A DNA stretch of 64,000 nt from Gambelia wislizenii (GCA_030847615.1 JAUMIR010000002.1:118800309-118864308), one strand, 5' to 3'; shown: positions 23,061 through 36,112, counted from the stretch's first letter. Notes: a model not told the origin generated them from the letters alone. Numbers and translations: made by a program.

Positions 23061-24059
23061 CTAAGAACTGGCTAGTCATGACCCAGATTAAACTATCAGT
23101 GACAGAAGAGTGAGGAGGTGGTCTGGGGCAGCCTGATGGAGTCAGAAGCTGTAGGGAACTAACATTTCATTGTCAACTGAATTTGGGGTCAAATGTTGAG
23201 TTACGGTAGTTTTTGATCAGGTAGCAGCTGGTATAGAATGAATGATAATATGAAGGAAAAAGCATGGGTGTAGCTGGTTCCTAGACCCAATTTCTTTTTA
23301 TTACAGTCTGGATTTAGATTTTTATTTTATTTTTTGGCAGAAATCACAAGCAGAGCTTGCAGAAAGGACAAATTTGTGTGACCCTTTAATTGGAAAGGAC
23401 TTCAGCTGCTGCCCATCAGAGAAGCTCCACTGATTTTAGCTGAACTGTATGAACTGCTGTTAAGACAGAGGTCATCATGTCTCTAGCATTGGCCAGGGTC
23501 CTACAGTGACACTATAATAGTGTGATGGTCCATTACACTAGCAGTTTTTCACATTCTGTGCACTTGCACTGGGAGGCACCAAAGGCTGTGGCTTAACACT
23601 TCCTGTGTCTTTTATACCTGGGTTCTTGGGAAGACAGCCCATGGAGGGGGTGACTTGGGCAATCACCTGTGCCATGGCAGAGGCAGTTGCCCAAGCGATG
23701 ATTGTATTGCCTTGTCCTTGTCTTGACAGGCTTTCAAGAAACAGGCTACTGCCACTGCCCACCTATTTCTTCCTTTCCCTGTTGCCTTTGCCTTTATCTT
23801 TGCCAGAATAATTACACTGCTGGTGGTGCCAAAAGGATCCCAGCCTTTCTTTCCAGGAATATACTCAGCAAACTTTGAATTTGACAAAGGTCAGTAGGGA
23901 AAAGCAAGTATTTTCTTGGAGCTACTCTAATTCTTTTGTTACATCTTTTGTTAATACACACACCCCAGCACAGCTTAGCGTTGCATGAGGGGAGGTGTTT
24001 TGATGGTTTCTCATAATGAGAGGCCTTTAATTGTGTCATGGCATTCCGTGGCATGATGT

Positions 24060-24440
24060 AAGAGGTTTGGGGCGGAGCAGAGGCTATTTAAACAAAGGCC
24101 ATCCCTTCACTCCTCCACTTTGGGTTGAATTCTTCTTGCTGCAAGGAAGCAAAGATTCTCTCTCTCAGCTGCTTACAGACTGGCTTTCTCTTGTCTTGTT
24201 TGGTCTCTGCCTCCCTTTGTGTTGTATATTGTCTCTCCTGTATAACTAATTGCTTTCTCATTTGTTTGTCTCATCTTTGCTGTGTAGAGTTGTTAGAGTG
24301 TGTTGGTTGTGTTTTCGTTGTTATGTTTAGGCCTGATTCCCCACTTGAATTACTCTCCTTCTTTCTGGCTGTTTGTTTGTCTTTTAAATTGTTTCAGATC
24401 TGTGGCTGGTGTGTCTATTCAGTAAAGTACACAATCCCTG
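24060..24440 (+). promoter_or_regulatory. Possible TATA-type promoter-like stretch, origin unknown
   Basis: GGGGCGGAGC (Sp1-like) is followed 7 bp later by CTATTTAAAC (TATA-like) near 24089, then 350 bp of T-rich sequence without an open frame worth calling. The layout resembles the promoter of a LINE 5' UTR, but no element body follows. Weak. Confidence 0.25.
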
Positions 24441-24819
24441 TCCTGCAGGAGGGGAAGGCCTCTGTTTGTGCGTATATGTGGGGGGAGATAGTCCATATAA
24501 GGTCCCATCTACAGGACAAAAATTAACACGTAGTTATTTGAAAAACTGGCCACCTGTACAGACCACCGTTCAAATAAATACGTGTTATTCAGAGGCGGGG
24601 CTGTAAAACTCACCTTTTAGATTGTGTCCAGCAGATCTGGCTCTTCATCCAGACTCTGGACAGCTTTCCATTGATTGGTTGTCTGTACACTCCTGTTCAC
24701 ATACATATGAATAGGAGTGCAACCTGATTGGCTGACAGGATAGAGGGGGCGGGGCTTAGAAAGAGGAATCAGCCATCACCATTTTTTAAAGGTAAGCGGT
24801 CCATGCCACCACTGCTCTC

Positions 24820-25525
24820 CTCCTCCATCCTCGGACCCTTCCCAGCCTCACTGCCCCCACTGTCCTCCTCCATCCTCTGGACCCTTCCCAGCCTCACTGC
24901 CCCCACTGTCCTCCTCCATCCTCTGGACCATTCCCAGCCCCACTGCAGCCATTGTCCTCCTCCATCCTCCATCCTCTGGACCCTTCCCAGCCCCGCTTCC
25001 ACTGCTGGCCTCCTCTGTCCTCCAGACCCTTCCCAGCCCCACTGCCACCATTGTCCTCCTCCATCCTCCAAACCCTTCCCAGCTGCACTGCCACCGCTGT
25101 CCTCCTCCGTCCTCCAGACCCTTCCCTGCCCCACTGCCACCGCTGGCCTCCTCCGTCCTCCAGACCCCTCCCAGCCCACTGCCACTGCTGTCCTCCTCTG
25201 TCCTCGAGACCCTTCCCTGCCCCACTGCAGCCACTGTCCTCCTCCATCCTCTGTCCTCCAGCCCCTTCCCAGCCCACTGCCACCATTGTCCTCCTCCGTC
25301 CTCCAGACCCTTCCCAGATCCACTGCCACCGCTGGCCTCCTCCATCCTCCAGACACTTCCCAGCCCCAATGCCGCTACTGGCCTCCTCCATCCTCTGTCC
25401 TCCATCCCCTTCCCAGCCCCACTGCCACCACTCTCCTCCTCTGGACCCTTCCCAGCCCCACTGCCTCTGCTGTCCTCCTCCATCCTCCAGACCCTTCCCA
25501 GGCCCACTGCCACCGCTGGCCTCCT
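24820..25525. repeat. 46-bp minisatellite, about 15 units
   Basis: Measured at the CCCAG/CCCTG of each unit (24841, 24887, 24933, 24986, 25032, 25078, 25124, 25170, 25215, 25268, 25313, 25359, 25412, 25451, 25497), spacings are mostly 46 with 45, 53 and 39, i.e. 46 plus or minus a 7-bp step. Core words: CCTCCTCCATCCTC, GACCCTTCCCAGCC, CCACTGCCACC. 46 is not a multiple of three, so the array stays open in several frames on both strands (up to 280 codons). This is not a gene. The minus strand is G-rich. Confidence 0.95.
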
Positions 25526-26230
25526 CAGCCAAGTACTAGTCCAGCAGTCAAACCTCTAATCCAAACGTGAAAAAGGTCATAACACAAATTCTTGTCCAAA
25601 ACTCAAACTTTGAAATTGACACAACAAACTGACATGTGGTCAGTAGCCAATGATGGTAAGGACAGGGCACAAGCCTATTCACTGTATTGGTCTGGAACCT
25701 ACTCAGTCTCCATATTGTGAATATTTATTCTGATATATTTATTGCACCTCTGTGAGAAAAGTAGACACTGCTAGAGTGGAGAAAGCCAGCCTTAATACTT
25801 CCAAAACCAGCCAAAGGTACCAAAGATGACTTAACAATACTCAAAATCTAACAGTAGAAGAAAATAACATTACAATAAAATAGAATTAATACATTAGAAC
25901 CAATAAGCTTCCAGTCAAAGCAATACACATGAACAATAAAATCACTAAACTATTTAGGGTTGAAAGTTTTTGATCTGTCTTGGAAAACATGAAATGTGAA
26001 ACATGTTTGACATTTTGATGAAACCACAAATTCCAGCTGCAGTTTTATGGACACCAAGAGTGTGACCTAAACCAATAGGCTAGTGGCATCCAGGTAAGTG
26101 GGGCAGTAAATCTATTCCAGGATTTAGTTAAGACTTTAAAGAAGCTTTCAAGATGTTGAACTCTACCACCCAAAAATAGGTTCAGTATCTTGGATAGATT
26201 CTGTAAAGTTCAAACTAAATCTGATGTAGA

Positions 26231-26600
26231 AAATAATTTTTATTCAGTATAATTACTAAGACACGTGCACTTTGGACAAACATAAAAGACATAAACAAAA
26301 ACAAAAAGACATAATCCATGACATACCCAACATTGCCCTCCCCTCCCTCCCTTCCCCTCCCCTTTAAAATTGACTTTCCGCTCCTTTCTTATTGTTTTTC
26401 TAAGTATTTTAAATTAATAATCCCTCTCTTTTACTAAATACTTATCAATTACTACGTTCTATATATATTATCCATAATCATAAACATATAAATAGAATAT
26501 CATTATTCTGTATTATATATAGAATATCATTAAGCATAAACATTTCTCTCATGTGACACTATTTATTAATTTCAATAATTATATTTCAAATCCCAAAATA
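26231..26600 (-). mobile_element. Possible L1 3' UTR remnant
   Basis: TTTTTATTCAG followed by CATAAACAAAAACAAAAAGA, CCCTCCCCTCCCTCCC and an AT-rich stretch resembles an antisense L1 3' end. No coding part attached, so the call is weak. 25530-26230 holds weak similarity to the L2-like tail seen at 54.5 kb (GGGGCAGTAAATCTATTCCA near 26100). Confidence 0.3.
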
Positions 26601-26876
26601 TTAATATCCCAGAGCAGATTCACCACTCCACTGATGTAGAAGCCACTGGCTGCCATTGACTGAGGCCCCAATAGCAAATACAAGAAAGCAGAGTGCAAAG
26701 GTAATAATCAGAGAAGTCCTAAACACCTTGCTGTGGTGTGATTGTAGTAGCCATATGGACGCTAATGTCTATTTGTTGAATGCTGTCACCTTACAATCAC
26801 TGTTTGAGGTCAGACTAGATAGCCCACAAGACTCTGGGACTCTGCAAAGTTTTTTTCCTTTAACTCTCAGGCCTAG

Positions 26877-27487
26877 GAGATTTTCACATGGGGCCAAAAT
26901 GTCCCGTTACTGCCCCGCTACCTCCTCTCCCGTTCCTGCCACAGAATAACATAAATCTTTCGCACACTCACCTTAATTCCACAGCAGGAACGGGCTCCCC
27001 CTCCCCTTGCTGGCTGGCCGTAAATGCAGCCGTCTTAAGGCTGCTTTTACGACCAGCCATCTGAAACGTTATCACGTGATAACGCCGGACAGTAAATTTA
27101 AAAAATAAAACTCCCCCAAACATAAAATCAGTTCACCAAACACAAAAGCACTCGTTTATTCACATAATCAAAACAGGGAGGGTAAAATAAAGGGTGCCAC
27201 TTACCTGGATGTCCAGATCGTACCAGGAAGTGCTCGGAACGGACCTCCCCTCCACGGCTGTCATTTCGGAACAGGAACGGGGCTCCTGTTCGCACACCTG
27301 TGATTCCGTGATAGTGATGGAATGGGAGGTCTATTCACGATGAAAAATCGTGATTACATTGTTCTGGAACAGTCACGGGAGTAGGATAGATGAAGGACAG
27401 AACGGGGTCAACGTCGTCCGAAAGGGAAAACCTTTCCCGACCCTGTTCTGTTCCTGCCACGGGATATATAGCCCATGTGAAAATCTC
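26877..27487. mobile_element. CpG-rich MITE with GAGATTTTCACATGG ends
   Basis: Inverted ends GAGATTTTCACATGGGG at 26877 and GCCCATGTGAAAATCTC ending 27487, flanked by CCTAG on both sides (26872-26876, 27488-27492). The interior carries roughly 30 CpGs in 611 bp where the flanks have almost none, including CACGTGATAACGCCGG and CAACGTCGTCCG. No transposase. Parts of the interior align loosely with 58617-59060. Confidence 0.75.
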
Positions 27488-28204
27488 CCTAGTCAATGTT
27501 CCTTATGAATCAACTCTATGTTCCATAAACATACGATATGCTGATGTAAACAAATTCTTTCTCTAATAATGGTCGAACTGTACCCAAATGTTCCTAAGCT
27601 ATCTTGCCTTGTACTTTCTGAACTATCAACAATTGTCTCAAGGAAGGGAAATTGCTGACACCAGAGACACCAGAGAGCGGAAGGAGGGATTGCTTTTTGC
27701 ATACTGTCATTACTGTATAAGAGTATTCTGTAGTCATAGATCTTGGCCCTGACTCTTTGGAAGGTATTCTAGTCAGGCCCACCGGTGTAATAAAAGTCAC
27801 TTTCCAATCCGTGGGTCTGCTGTTCCATGATTTCTGCAACATAAAGATAAATATATTATAACTACTCTTCTAGATATCTAGTCATCTAGAAGACAAACCC
27901 CCTCCAAAGAGTCCTACAGCCCTAAGATAGCAATAAAAACAAAGCAAAATACAAACAAGATACAATTTCAAAAGCAGTCTAGTATAGCCAAAGAAACTAG
28001 CCAGCTATATTGTCAAACAAACAAAAACATTTTAAACTGGCTGTGAATAGACAGTAAAATTGGGACCAATTGCACTTCTTTGGGGAGGAAATTCTATGAA
28101 GGGAGTGCTATAGCAGGAAAGACAGACTCCCTTGTTGATATAATGTGGGGATCCTATGTTGACAGGAGCATAAGGCACTAGCAAGTATGTGCAGGGAGCT
28201 GGAT

Positions 28205-28350
28205 GTCTTTATATATTGGGGGTCTGAAGCCATTTAAGGCCTTAAAGGTCAAAAACAGCATCTTGAATTGAACCCACAAGCTATTGGCAACCTGCGCAAT
28301 TTCCTCAGGATCAATGTAATATGATTTCATATTACTGCCCCTGTCTAGCC
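28205..28350 (-). mobile_element. L2/CR1-like 3' remnant
   Basis: AGGCCTTAAAGGTCAAAAAC, TTGAATTGAACCCACAAGC and TTGGCAACCTG resemble the antisense region of the L2-like element at 46.8 kb. Old and short. Confidence 0.35.
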
Positions 28351-29254
28351 AACCACATTCTGCTCTGGATGAAGCCTCTGGTTTGACTGGTTTGATGTTA
28401 ACAGTACTCAGGCATAGCTTTTGACCCTTAGCCTCTGTACATTTTTTTTAAAGTGCTATCACTACCACTCCAGCCAATTACATCACTTTGGACTTGACCA
28501 TGGAAAAGTAATAGAAAATTGAAACGCACAGAAAGAGACTAAGAAAAAGCACACCCATCTGGTAGGCACTGACCATCTTGGAGGCTCAACTTGCTTGTGC
28601 CAGCCACGTTGGACACATGGCCCAGTAACTAAAGGCTGGGGCAGGGCAAGGGTGCCTAGAGCCACCACCAAGTTCTGCTTAACAGAGTAGGCTATGAGGG
28701 AAAAGGAAGAAGATGCATGCTGAAACCCACCAGGGCTAAAATAGCTGTGTGCCGAACCCCAGTTACGTAAAGGTGTTGTTACTTAAGGCAGTGGTGGGCC
28801 AAAGTGTAGTCCTTAGGGCCACATGTGGAACCCAAGTCTGTTTTACCATCCTGGACCCCTCCAGACTCCTTAAACCAGCCATTTTGGCCACACACACAAA
28901 AAGAGGTGAATTGCCAGTTCTGGAAGCATCCAAGAGCATCAATTCACCTTTTAAATAGGTTGCAAGCCCCTCCCCTTATTGTGAGACCTCAACAATTACC
29001 TGTTTTTCAAAATTAGATGTGGACTGCTAGCCACTTCAATTTTGTGGTGTTGTTTGTTTGTTTGGTGTTTAGTTCAAAGGGCCATAAGTTCAGAAATTAG
29101 ACTCTTGACCCATTGTAGTTGCTTGCCCTTACTTTAAATGATTTGTATGGGCAGCAATAACTTGGTCACAACTCTCGAGCTGCTCCTTCCCCCTCGTGGC
29201 TTGATCTAAAAAAGATGGTGGCACATAGGAATATGCTCACACAACACATTGCTT

Positions 29255-29395
29255 ATGTCAAGGATGAGCAATTTGCAGCCCTCTGGATGTTGTTGGACTG
29301 CAACTCTCATCATCACTAGCCAGCATAACTAATGGTACAGAACAATGGTAGCTGGCATCAACCAACATCTAGAGAGTCTTCCTTGCCTGGCATTT
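29255..29395. mobile_element. Palindromic MITE
   Basis: CCCTCTGGATGTTGTTGGAC, AACTCTCATCATCACTAG on the left and TGGTAGCTGGCATCAACCAA, CATCTAGAGAG on the right form imperfect inverted halves of a very common reptile MITE. 28350-29250 and 29396-31598 otherwise show simple repeats (GTTT near 29053, a CA/CG run at 30224-30250) and nothing I recognise. Confidence 0.5.
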
Positions 29396-31598
29396 ATTAA
29401 ATGAATCAGACCACAAGTACAGTCTCAACACATACAGATAACTGAAAATAACTCTAAAGAGGTCTGCTTTTAGAAGCTAAGCATTTGCCTGTGACCAATT
29501 CCACATACATTCATAATGACATTTAAAACTGCACAGTAATAGCAACATAATTTAATTCTAATAGTATTGACTCATTAGTTGTACATTTATTTATTTATTT
29601 TAAGATAAACGTATCCGTTTAAATGAGCAAGTTGTGCAAAATGTTAATTTCCTTGTGGTGGAGGTGGGAGAAAAAATAATAAGAGCAACATATCCCTTGC
29701 CATTTCAGCATTTAATTCCTTAGTATTCAATTTCTTAATCCTGCAGCCTGGCATTTCTTTCAGTCATTAGGATGACCTTTGCAGTAGATCTAAGAAGCCT
29801 GATTTTCTACTTCTCTGTCTTGTAGGCAGTGTATGATGGGAATACATAGCTACTGCCAACAGAAGTTGCTTTTAAAAATTGTGTGGTACACTGCCCTTTT
29901 TTCCAGCTTCTGACTAAATGGCTAGTCCACCATAACATTAGTGAGACACACACATTTCTAGGTAGACTTCTGATCTGTTACACGAGTCTAGAAATGGAAG
30001 GTTAGAGGTTATGGATGACTATCTTCTACCATCAGGAAAAGATATCTCAGTGATAAGTTTTTAAACTGCTCCCCTCTGGAGAATGGTAATCTCTTTCCAT
30101 TCACACAAAGAATGCCACAATGAAATTATTCACAAGAGACATCTAAAGAACTTGCACCATTGTTTTCAGCACAGAAAGAAATGCCTATAAATTGATATTT
30201 TGTGACTATTAAAAAAAATCCACACACAAGCGTGCGCGCGCACACACAAAATCCTCAAAATCCCAAATGATATGCTTCAGCGAGAGTTGGGGCACATTTC
30301 TCATCTTTCAAAACCTAGCACATGCCCCTTAACATTCAAACGTTGTAAACCATAACTGTTTAGAAAATTGAAAAGTCCTTGGAACTAACCCCCTAGAAAG
30401 TTTCATTAAGATTGATCATGTATTTTTGGAGATATTAAATGTTTTAGCCTCCATTATATTCCTGATGCAACCTTAATTATTCTGGTGCTACTATGCCTGA
30501 ATAATAATGTGAAATTTATACATTTTGACGGCAACACATTTTGAATGATAGTGCTTGAAGGAAAGCAGCCTCGGTTTTTTTCTTCTTTGGCAAGAGCTGA
30601 AAAATACAAATTCTGTTACAACCTTTTACAAACACTTGCACAAACAAAAATATTTTATTTGGGAATGGTCACTGGCACATCTTTCAGCCTGCATTTTTGT
30701 CCTCCAATATTTTTGAGGTAAAAGAACTTCAGGGAGGCATTGGAATTGGGAGTAATTGTCCTCCACAAACTCAAAAATGCTGCCTTTTTAAATTGCTGTT
30801 TGCAGCAGTTTGCAATAACACTTGTTAGTTGTGGTCAGTCAGTCTGCCTGCTTGCCCACCTGCTATCTTTCTGTCCTCTTTTAGCCTGACTTTCTCAAGT
30901 GATCTGGACCAATCATGGATGATGAAAGAAATGTAATGATCACATGATTAAATGTAGCCAATCTTATTTGGTGTCACAGTGATGTCACTGAATGGAAATG
31001 AAGGCAACCATTCTTTTGCTCTCATTCTCTATGGGTGGGGAAGGGATTAGAATCAATACTCCATGCTCTGCAGTTGCACTGTAGGTTCATTCCCCCACCT
31101 TCGCAGCACAGCACAAACAAAACAGACCAATGACCTGACAGCCTTGGCAACAAGGATGCCCACTGCAAACCTTTCAATTAGCTTTTGAGCCTCTGCTTCT
31201 AAACTTCACTGACATGGGACCCCTCTGTAAGAACCATAGAAATGGCCTTTCCACTCCCCACTGCGGCTCCATACATTTTGTGCACCCCCTTTGTCACGTC
31301 ATTAGAGTGAGCTTGCTTCCACTGACCTCTTCGAAGCTGTTGATTTTCTAGCCCTTGAAAACCGGGTCAACTAGCCAGACAACATTAAGTTTGTGTGAGC
31401 TGTATTCTTCATTTATCTAGAAAGACAATCTAAGTAGTAGGATTAAATGAGGCTGAAAATCATGGGTATATCAGTTCATGCTGGTGCTGTTCCTCATTAA
31501 ACTGCATCTTGTTTTTGAAGGAAGGGCCTTTCCCATCTAGGAGGCTGACTCTTTTCAGGACCAAGGACAGCCCCTGTCATCTCACTTCCTCTCTCCAC

Positions 31599-31828
31599 AA
31601 AGCAGTGATAACTTTTTTGGCCAACTCTGAAGCATAAAATACATCGTGCAAGGTTTTGAAGCTTCACTGGCTTCTTCATCAGGCATATCAGGGGATAGAA
31701 TCATTTTGTTTAATAAAAACCTGTATGGTTTTTAAGATCTTTGCCTGATAAAGAAGCCAGAGAAGCTTCAAAGCTTGCATAATGTATTTTATGCTTTGGG
31801 TTTGGCCCAATAAAGGTACGACTGCTGT
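31599..31828. repeat. Foldback element, 87-bp arms
   Basis: Arms 31599-31685 and 31742-31828 are inverted copies with a 56-nt loop. Matching words include GCATAAAATACAT, GAAGCTTC, TGGCTTCTTCATCAGGCA and the TTGGCC...CACTGCTTT-type ends. The symmetry is exact in length. The CTGATGAAG...GAAGCTTCAAAGC motif is shared with other hairpin elements here. Confidence 0.8.
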
Positions 31829-32067
31829 GTGGATTTTGCTGTGTGGCCAACACAGCTACCCCTGAGTTCATCACCCCCCTCTGGCTTTTTCATTCCATTA
31901 GCCAACAGTGATGTTCCTTTTCTTAAAGAGGTTGATACCTAGTGGTCAAATTCTCTGGAAGACTGAATTGGTTTATCTTGTTGTTAATTTTCAGTAGTGG
32001 CTGAACTTCTCAAAGAACAAAGATCTTGCAAACACTTTGGCTGCAAAGTCCCATTTGTAGATACCTT

Positions 32068-32160
32068 TAGTGGTTATCAACCTTTTGAACTTCTGCTGAC
32101 TAGGACTTCTGGGAAATGAAGTCCAAAAATATCTGGAGAGGCAAAAATAGAGAACCACTG
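32068..32160. mobile_element. Small hAT-like MITE
   Basis: Inverted ends TAGTGGTTATCAACCTTTT and AGAGAACCACTG, about 93 bp. Same terminal motif as 12667-13033. 32161-34675 shows a (CAAAA)n tract near 33970 and G-run near 33470, and no gene. Confidence 0.5.
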
Positions 32161-34675
32161 TGTTAATGGCATGGGGGAGGTGTTTTCCTGTATTACAGTG
32201 TTATACCATTGCAATCATATGACTGAGAACATGGCTCTTTTCCTACCTGTCAGCTACCTTCCCTCTCGCAGGACTGGAGTCACCCATTTGGCTCCAGCAT
32301 TCAGCTCTACACAGCACTGGTATATAAATATGAGTGTGCCATGAATGTACCTCAGGGAAGTGATTCCACTCCAGTACTACCAGAGCTTTATGTGAATCTG
32401 TGTCTGTACTTTTACTTTAGACGCTTCGACTATTACAGTAGATCACACATGCCATTATGATAGCTCTTACTTCAGAATAGTTACAGTATTCTTGTGACTC
32501 TTTTGTAAAATAAGGAAATAATTTTCTCTCAGCTTTACACAAGGAGGATAAATGAACAGACAATCAGTGGTTTGCATACAGTAGCAGTCCTTGGCAGGCA
32601 CAGGAATATGTTACCTCAGTGTATGTCTTTCTTGTTAAAGGTTGGCTCTTTCCCTTATTGGCAGACCACAAGTAATGTTTGTCCTCACTGGTTTCAGAGG
32701 ACAAACCTTCCACTCATCTCAGTGATGGAATTATGTTTCTCTGATCTGATTGAAGTAATTCTACAACAATATCCTACTCTTCCTCCAGAAAGATCATAAT
32801 GTTGTGCACAGATTGTTCCTATTTTATCCTCAAGTAATCAATAGTAGGTTTGACTGAAAGAAAGTCATCCAGTGAGCTAGGTTTTGAATTTGGGATTCCA
32901 AGTTCCAGTACAACACTGTCTCCATTATACCACACTGGCCCATAGTGGAGTATTTTACCTTGCATTATTTTATGGAATGTTCTGTGTAGTCCTATGTAGC
33001 ATGTATCTGTTTACTATACATACAGTCCTCCCCTAGTTGCACCTCTCAGTGCCCTGCTCATAATTCTTCTCAGAGGAAAGTAAGAATATTCGCATATTAA
33101 TCTGTTACGATGGAATTGGGGGACTTTGAGTTGGTCTACTGGGAACTGTCTGAGTCAGTTTTGTTTAATGAAAACAAGTTTGATTTTGTTTAGTGAAAAC
33201 TAGTTATACAGTGAATGAAAATCTGGATCAGATAAAACAAGTAGGAGAGAGAGTGAAAATCGAGCTTGTTTAATCTGTACCACTTATTAGATTGCACTGA
33301 ATACATGGTCTTCCTGCAGCAGTTTTGGATTTTTGGTACTTCTTTCTAGAGCAAAGATGGGGAATGTGTGGCTCCCATCATTCCACATCTTTGACTATAC
33401 TGGCTGATCAGAGTTGCTATCCAATAATGTCTGGTTCCCCATTCCTGTTCTCAACCTTGCAGGTGGGTGGAGGGGGGGGGGACATAGCAAAGATTGGCCA
33501 TGATTGAACTCTTTTCAAGCTTATTTTATCTTCTCTGGGTCCTTTCAACCACAGTCAGAAGCCTTGCCATCTGAGAACATCTGTTTTTTCTAGCTGTACT
33601 ACACCAAACTGGACTCTTGCTGGTTTTAAGTATGATTGACTGCTCCCTGCTAGAATTTCTGCTTATCTAACCATGCTGCTTTCAGAAATTGTCCTCTTTG
33701 TCTCCTTATAAAGATAGAGAAAATATATCCTCCCATGGCAGTATTTTGTATTTTTCTGATTAGATAGAACAAGATCAGTGAGGAAAATAGATCTCTTCTT
33801 CTAGCTCCCTTACTTTACCCAGCAATCTGTGGCAGCTGATGGCTTCCATGCCAATGAGGTGGTGAATCTGCTCTGGGTTGTAGTCCAAACTTTGAAGAAG
33901 ATGCTGAACCTATATTTGGGTGGGGAATAGGGTTCAGTACTTTACATAGCTCCCTTAAAGTAAAAACAAAACAAAACAAAACCCAGAACAGATTCAGTGC
34001 TCACTCACTAGCATGGATACCAACACCTGCCACGGCCAGTGAGAGAGCACTTTACTGAAACTTGACAGTACTGTACCCAAGAGCTGTGTTCTCCCAAATA
34101 AACGCTTGAACAGTAATGCAGATAACACATATACACCACACAGATGGAAGCAACATGTTACCAGTAATGTTACCTGTAATGCCTTACTTTGGGGATAACA
34201 AGGAGACAGTGGCATTACTTTTGGGAGTAACATAGTGGCTCAGCATGTTGTTACTTTTTCTTTTTAATGAGTATTTGTAAAGATCAGGGAGCCCTTTCAT
34301 ATGGCCTTGTGATGGTTCCACACTTGTATCACCTATCTATCTGAAGCTGCTGAGTTACAAGAAATGGAGAGAACTGTGGCATGCAAGTTAACCTTGCTAT
34401 AAGCAGAGTTTATTTTGCCACATTCACAACTGACATCAGCCTGACTCTGGTAGGCCCAGGAAGGGAGGCAGGGAGTGAATGTGAAGCTGTAACACAAATG
34501 AGAATATAGAGCTATAAAGATCTGGTGTACCATAGTGCATTAAACTGTGAACTGCAGTCTTTCTGATTCACACCTCACTGCCCATCATTAATTTGCTAGG
34601 TGGACTTAGAGAAGTCTCTCTTTCTCAGCCTCATCCTGCCCTGTCACCATATCTTCAGAATGGGGGATAGAATCA

Positions 34676-35990
34676 TAGAATTCATAGAATCATAGAATGA
34701 CTGACCTGAATGTGAGTCCAAGGGCCATCTGGTCCAACTCACTGTGATGCAGGAAAACACAACAAAAGCACTCCTAAGAAGTGGTCATGCAACCTCTGTT
34801 TAAAAACCTCCGAAGAAGGAGAGTCTGCCACCCACCAAGGCAGCCTCTTACACTCTCAAACAGGTCTTAGTGTCAGAAGTTTTTCCTCATGTTTAGGTGG
34901 AATCTCTTTTCTTTAATTTGAATCCATTGATTCATTGGTTTCTGAATCAGCAGAAAACAGATTTACCCCATCATCCACATGACATCCCTTCAGATATTTA
35001 AAGATAGTTATCATGTTACCTCTTAGTCTTCCCCAAGCTAAACATGCCCAGCTCCCTAAACTGTTCCTCATAGAGCTTGGTTTCCAGACCTTTAATCTTT
35101 TTGGTCGCCCTTCTCTGGACACCTTCCAGCTTATCAATATCCTTCTTGAACTGTGATACCAAGAACCGGACACGATATGGTGAGGTCTGACCAAAGCCAA
35201 ACAGGTACTGTGATGTTCCTCAATCTGGATACTACTGTTGATGCAGCCTAGAATTGCCTTGGCTTTTTTGGCCACCACAGCACACTGTTGACTCATCTTT
35301 AACTTGTTTTCTACTGAGATATCTAAATCTTTTTCACATTTACTGTTGTCACCCATCCTATATTTGTGCATTTCATTCCTGTCTAACATAGTACTTGACA
35401 TTTATCTCTCTTGATGTTAATTTGGTTAGTTTTAGCCCAGCTCTCCAATCTGTTAAGGTCATTTTTAATTCAGATCCTGTCCTCTGGGGTATTAGCTACC
35501 CTTTCAAATTTGGTATCATCTGCAAATTTGATAAGGATGTCCTCTATTCCATTATCCAAGTCATTGATAAAAATGTTGAATATGAGAGAACCCTGTGGCA
35601 CTCCACTAGTTACTTCTCACCAGGATGAAGAGGAACCATTGGTGAACACTCTTTGAATTCAGTCCATCAACCAGTTATAAATCCACCTATAGCACTGCCC
35701 AGCCTACATTTTGACAGCTTGTCTGCAAGAATAATATATTAAAAATGGTACTAAAATCAAGGTATAGTACATGCATTGTACTTCCCTGATCTACCAAACT
35801 TTAACTCTATCAAAAAGGAGATGTGATTAGTTTGGCATGACTTGTTTTTGAGAAACCCATTGCTGATGCTAAGTAATCACAGCACTCCTTTCTAAGTGTG
35901 CATAGACTGTTTGTGTATTCTAGAACCTTTCCTAATATTGGGGTCAAACTGACTGATCCCTAGTTCCCCAGATAATAGTACCTTGCTAGG
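34676..35990 (-). mobile_element. CR1 LINE, long but decayed
   Basis: 3' end at left with ATAGAATCATAGAAT octamers, then the antisense ORF2 C-terminus and, further right, RT-domain sequence (TCTGCAAATTTGATAAGGAT, CATTGATAAAAATGTTGAAT, CCCTGTGGCACTCCAC). Many stops and frameshifts, so older than the 22.1 kb copy. Confidence 0.85.
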
Positions 35991-36027
35991 TTGGTGTAAG
36001 GTGTGTAAGTAGATACTGCATGAGAAG

Positions 36028-36112
36028 TGGCAGGGGATTTCCTGCATGGCAGGGGGTTAGACTGGATGGCCCTTGTGGTCTCTTCCAACTCTATAATTCT
36101 ACAATTTTAAGT
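36028..36112 (+). mobile_element. CR1 LINE 3' terminus, sense
   Basis: CCTGCATGGCAGGGGGTTAG, ACTGGATGGCCCTTGTGGTC and ATTCTACAATT are the CR1 3' UTR end. Opposite in orientation to the copy just before it. 36113-37922 shows a G-run (36189) and no gene. Confidence 0.8.

Noticed and set aside
24820..25525. CRISPR-like array
   Set aside because: Units are contiguous and variable throughout with no alternating unique spacers, and the host is a vertebrate. It is a minisatellite.
24728..25570. 280-codon ORF (+) and 195-221-codon ORFs (-) across the C-rich region
   Set aside because: Produced by the 46-bp tandem array, which stays open in several frames. No domain, no consistent frame, no splice or start context.
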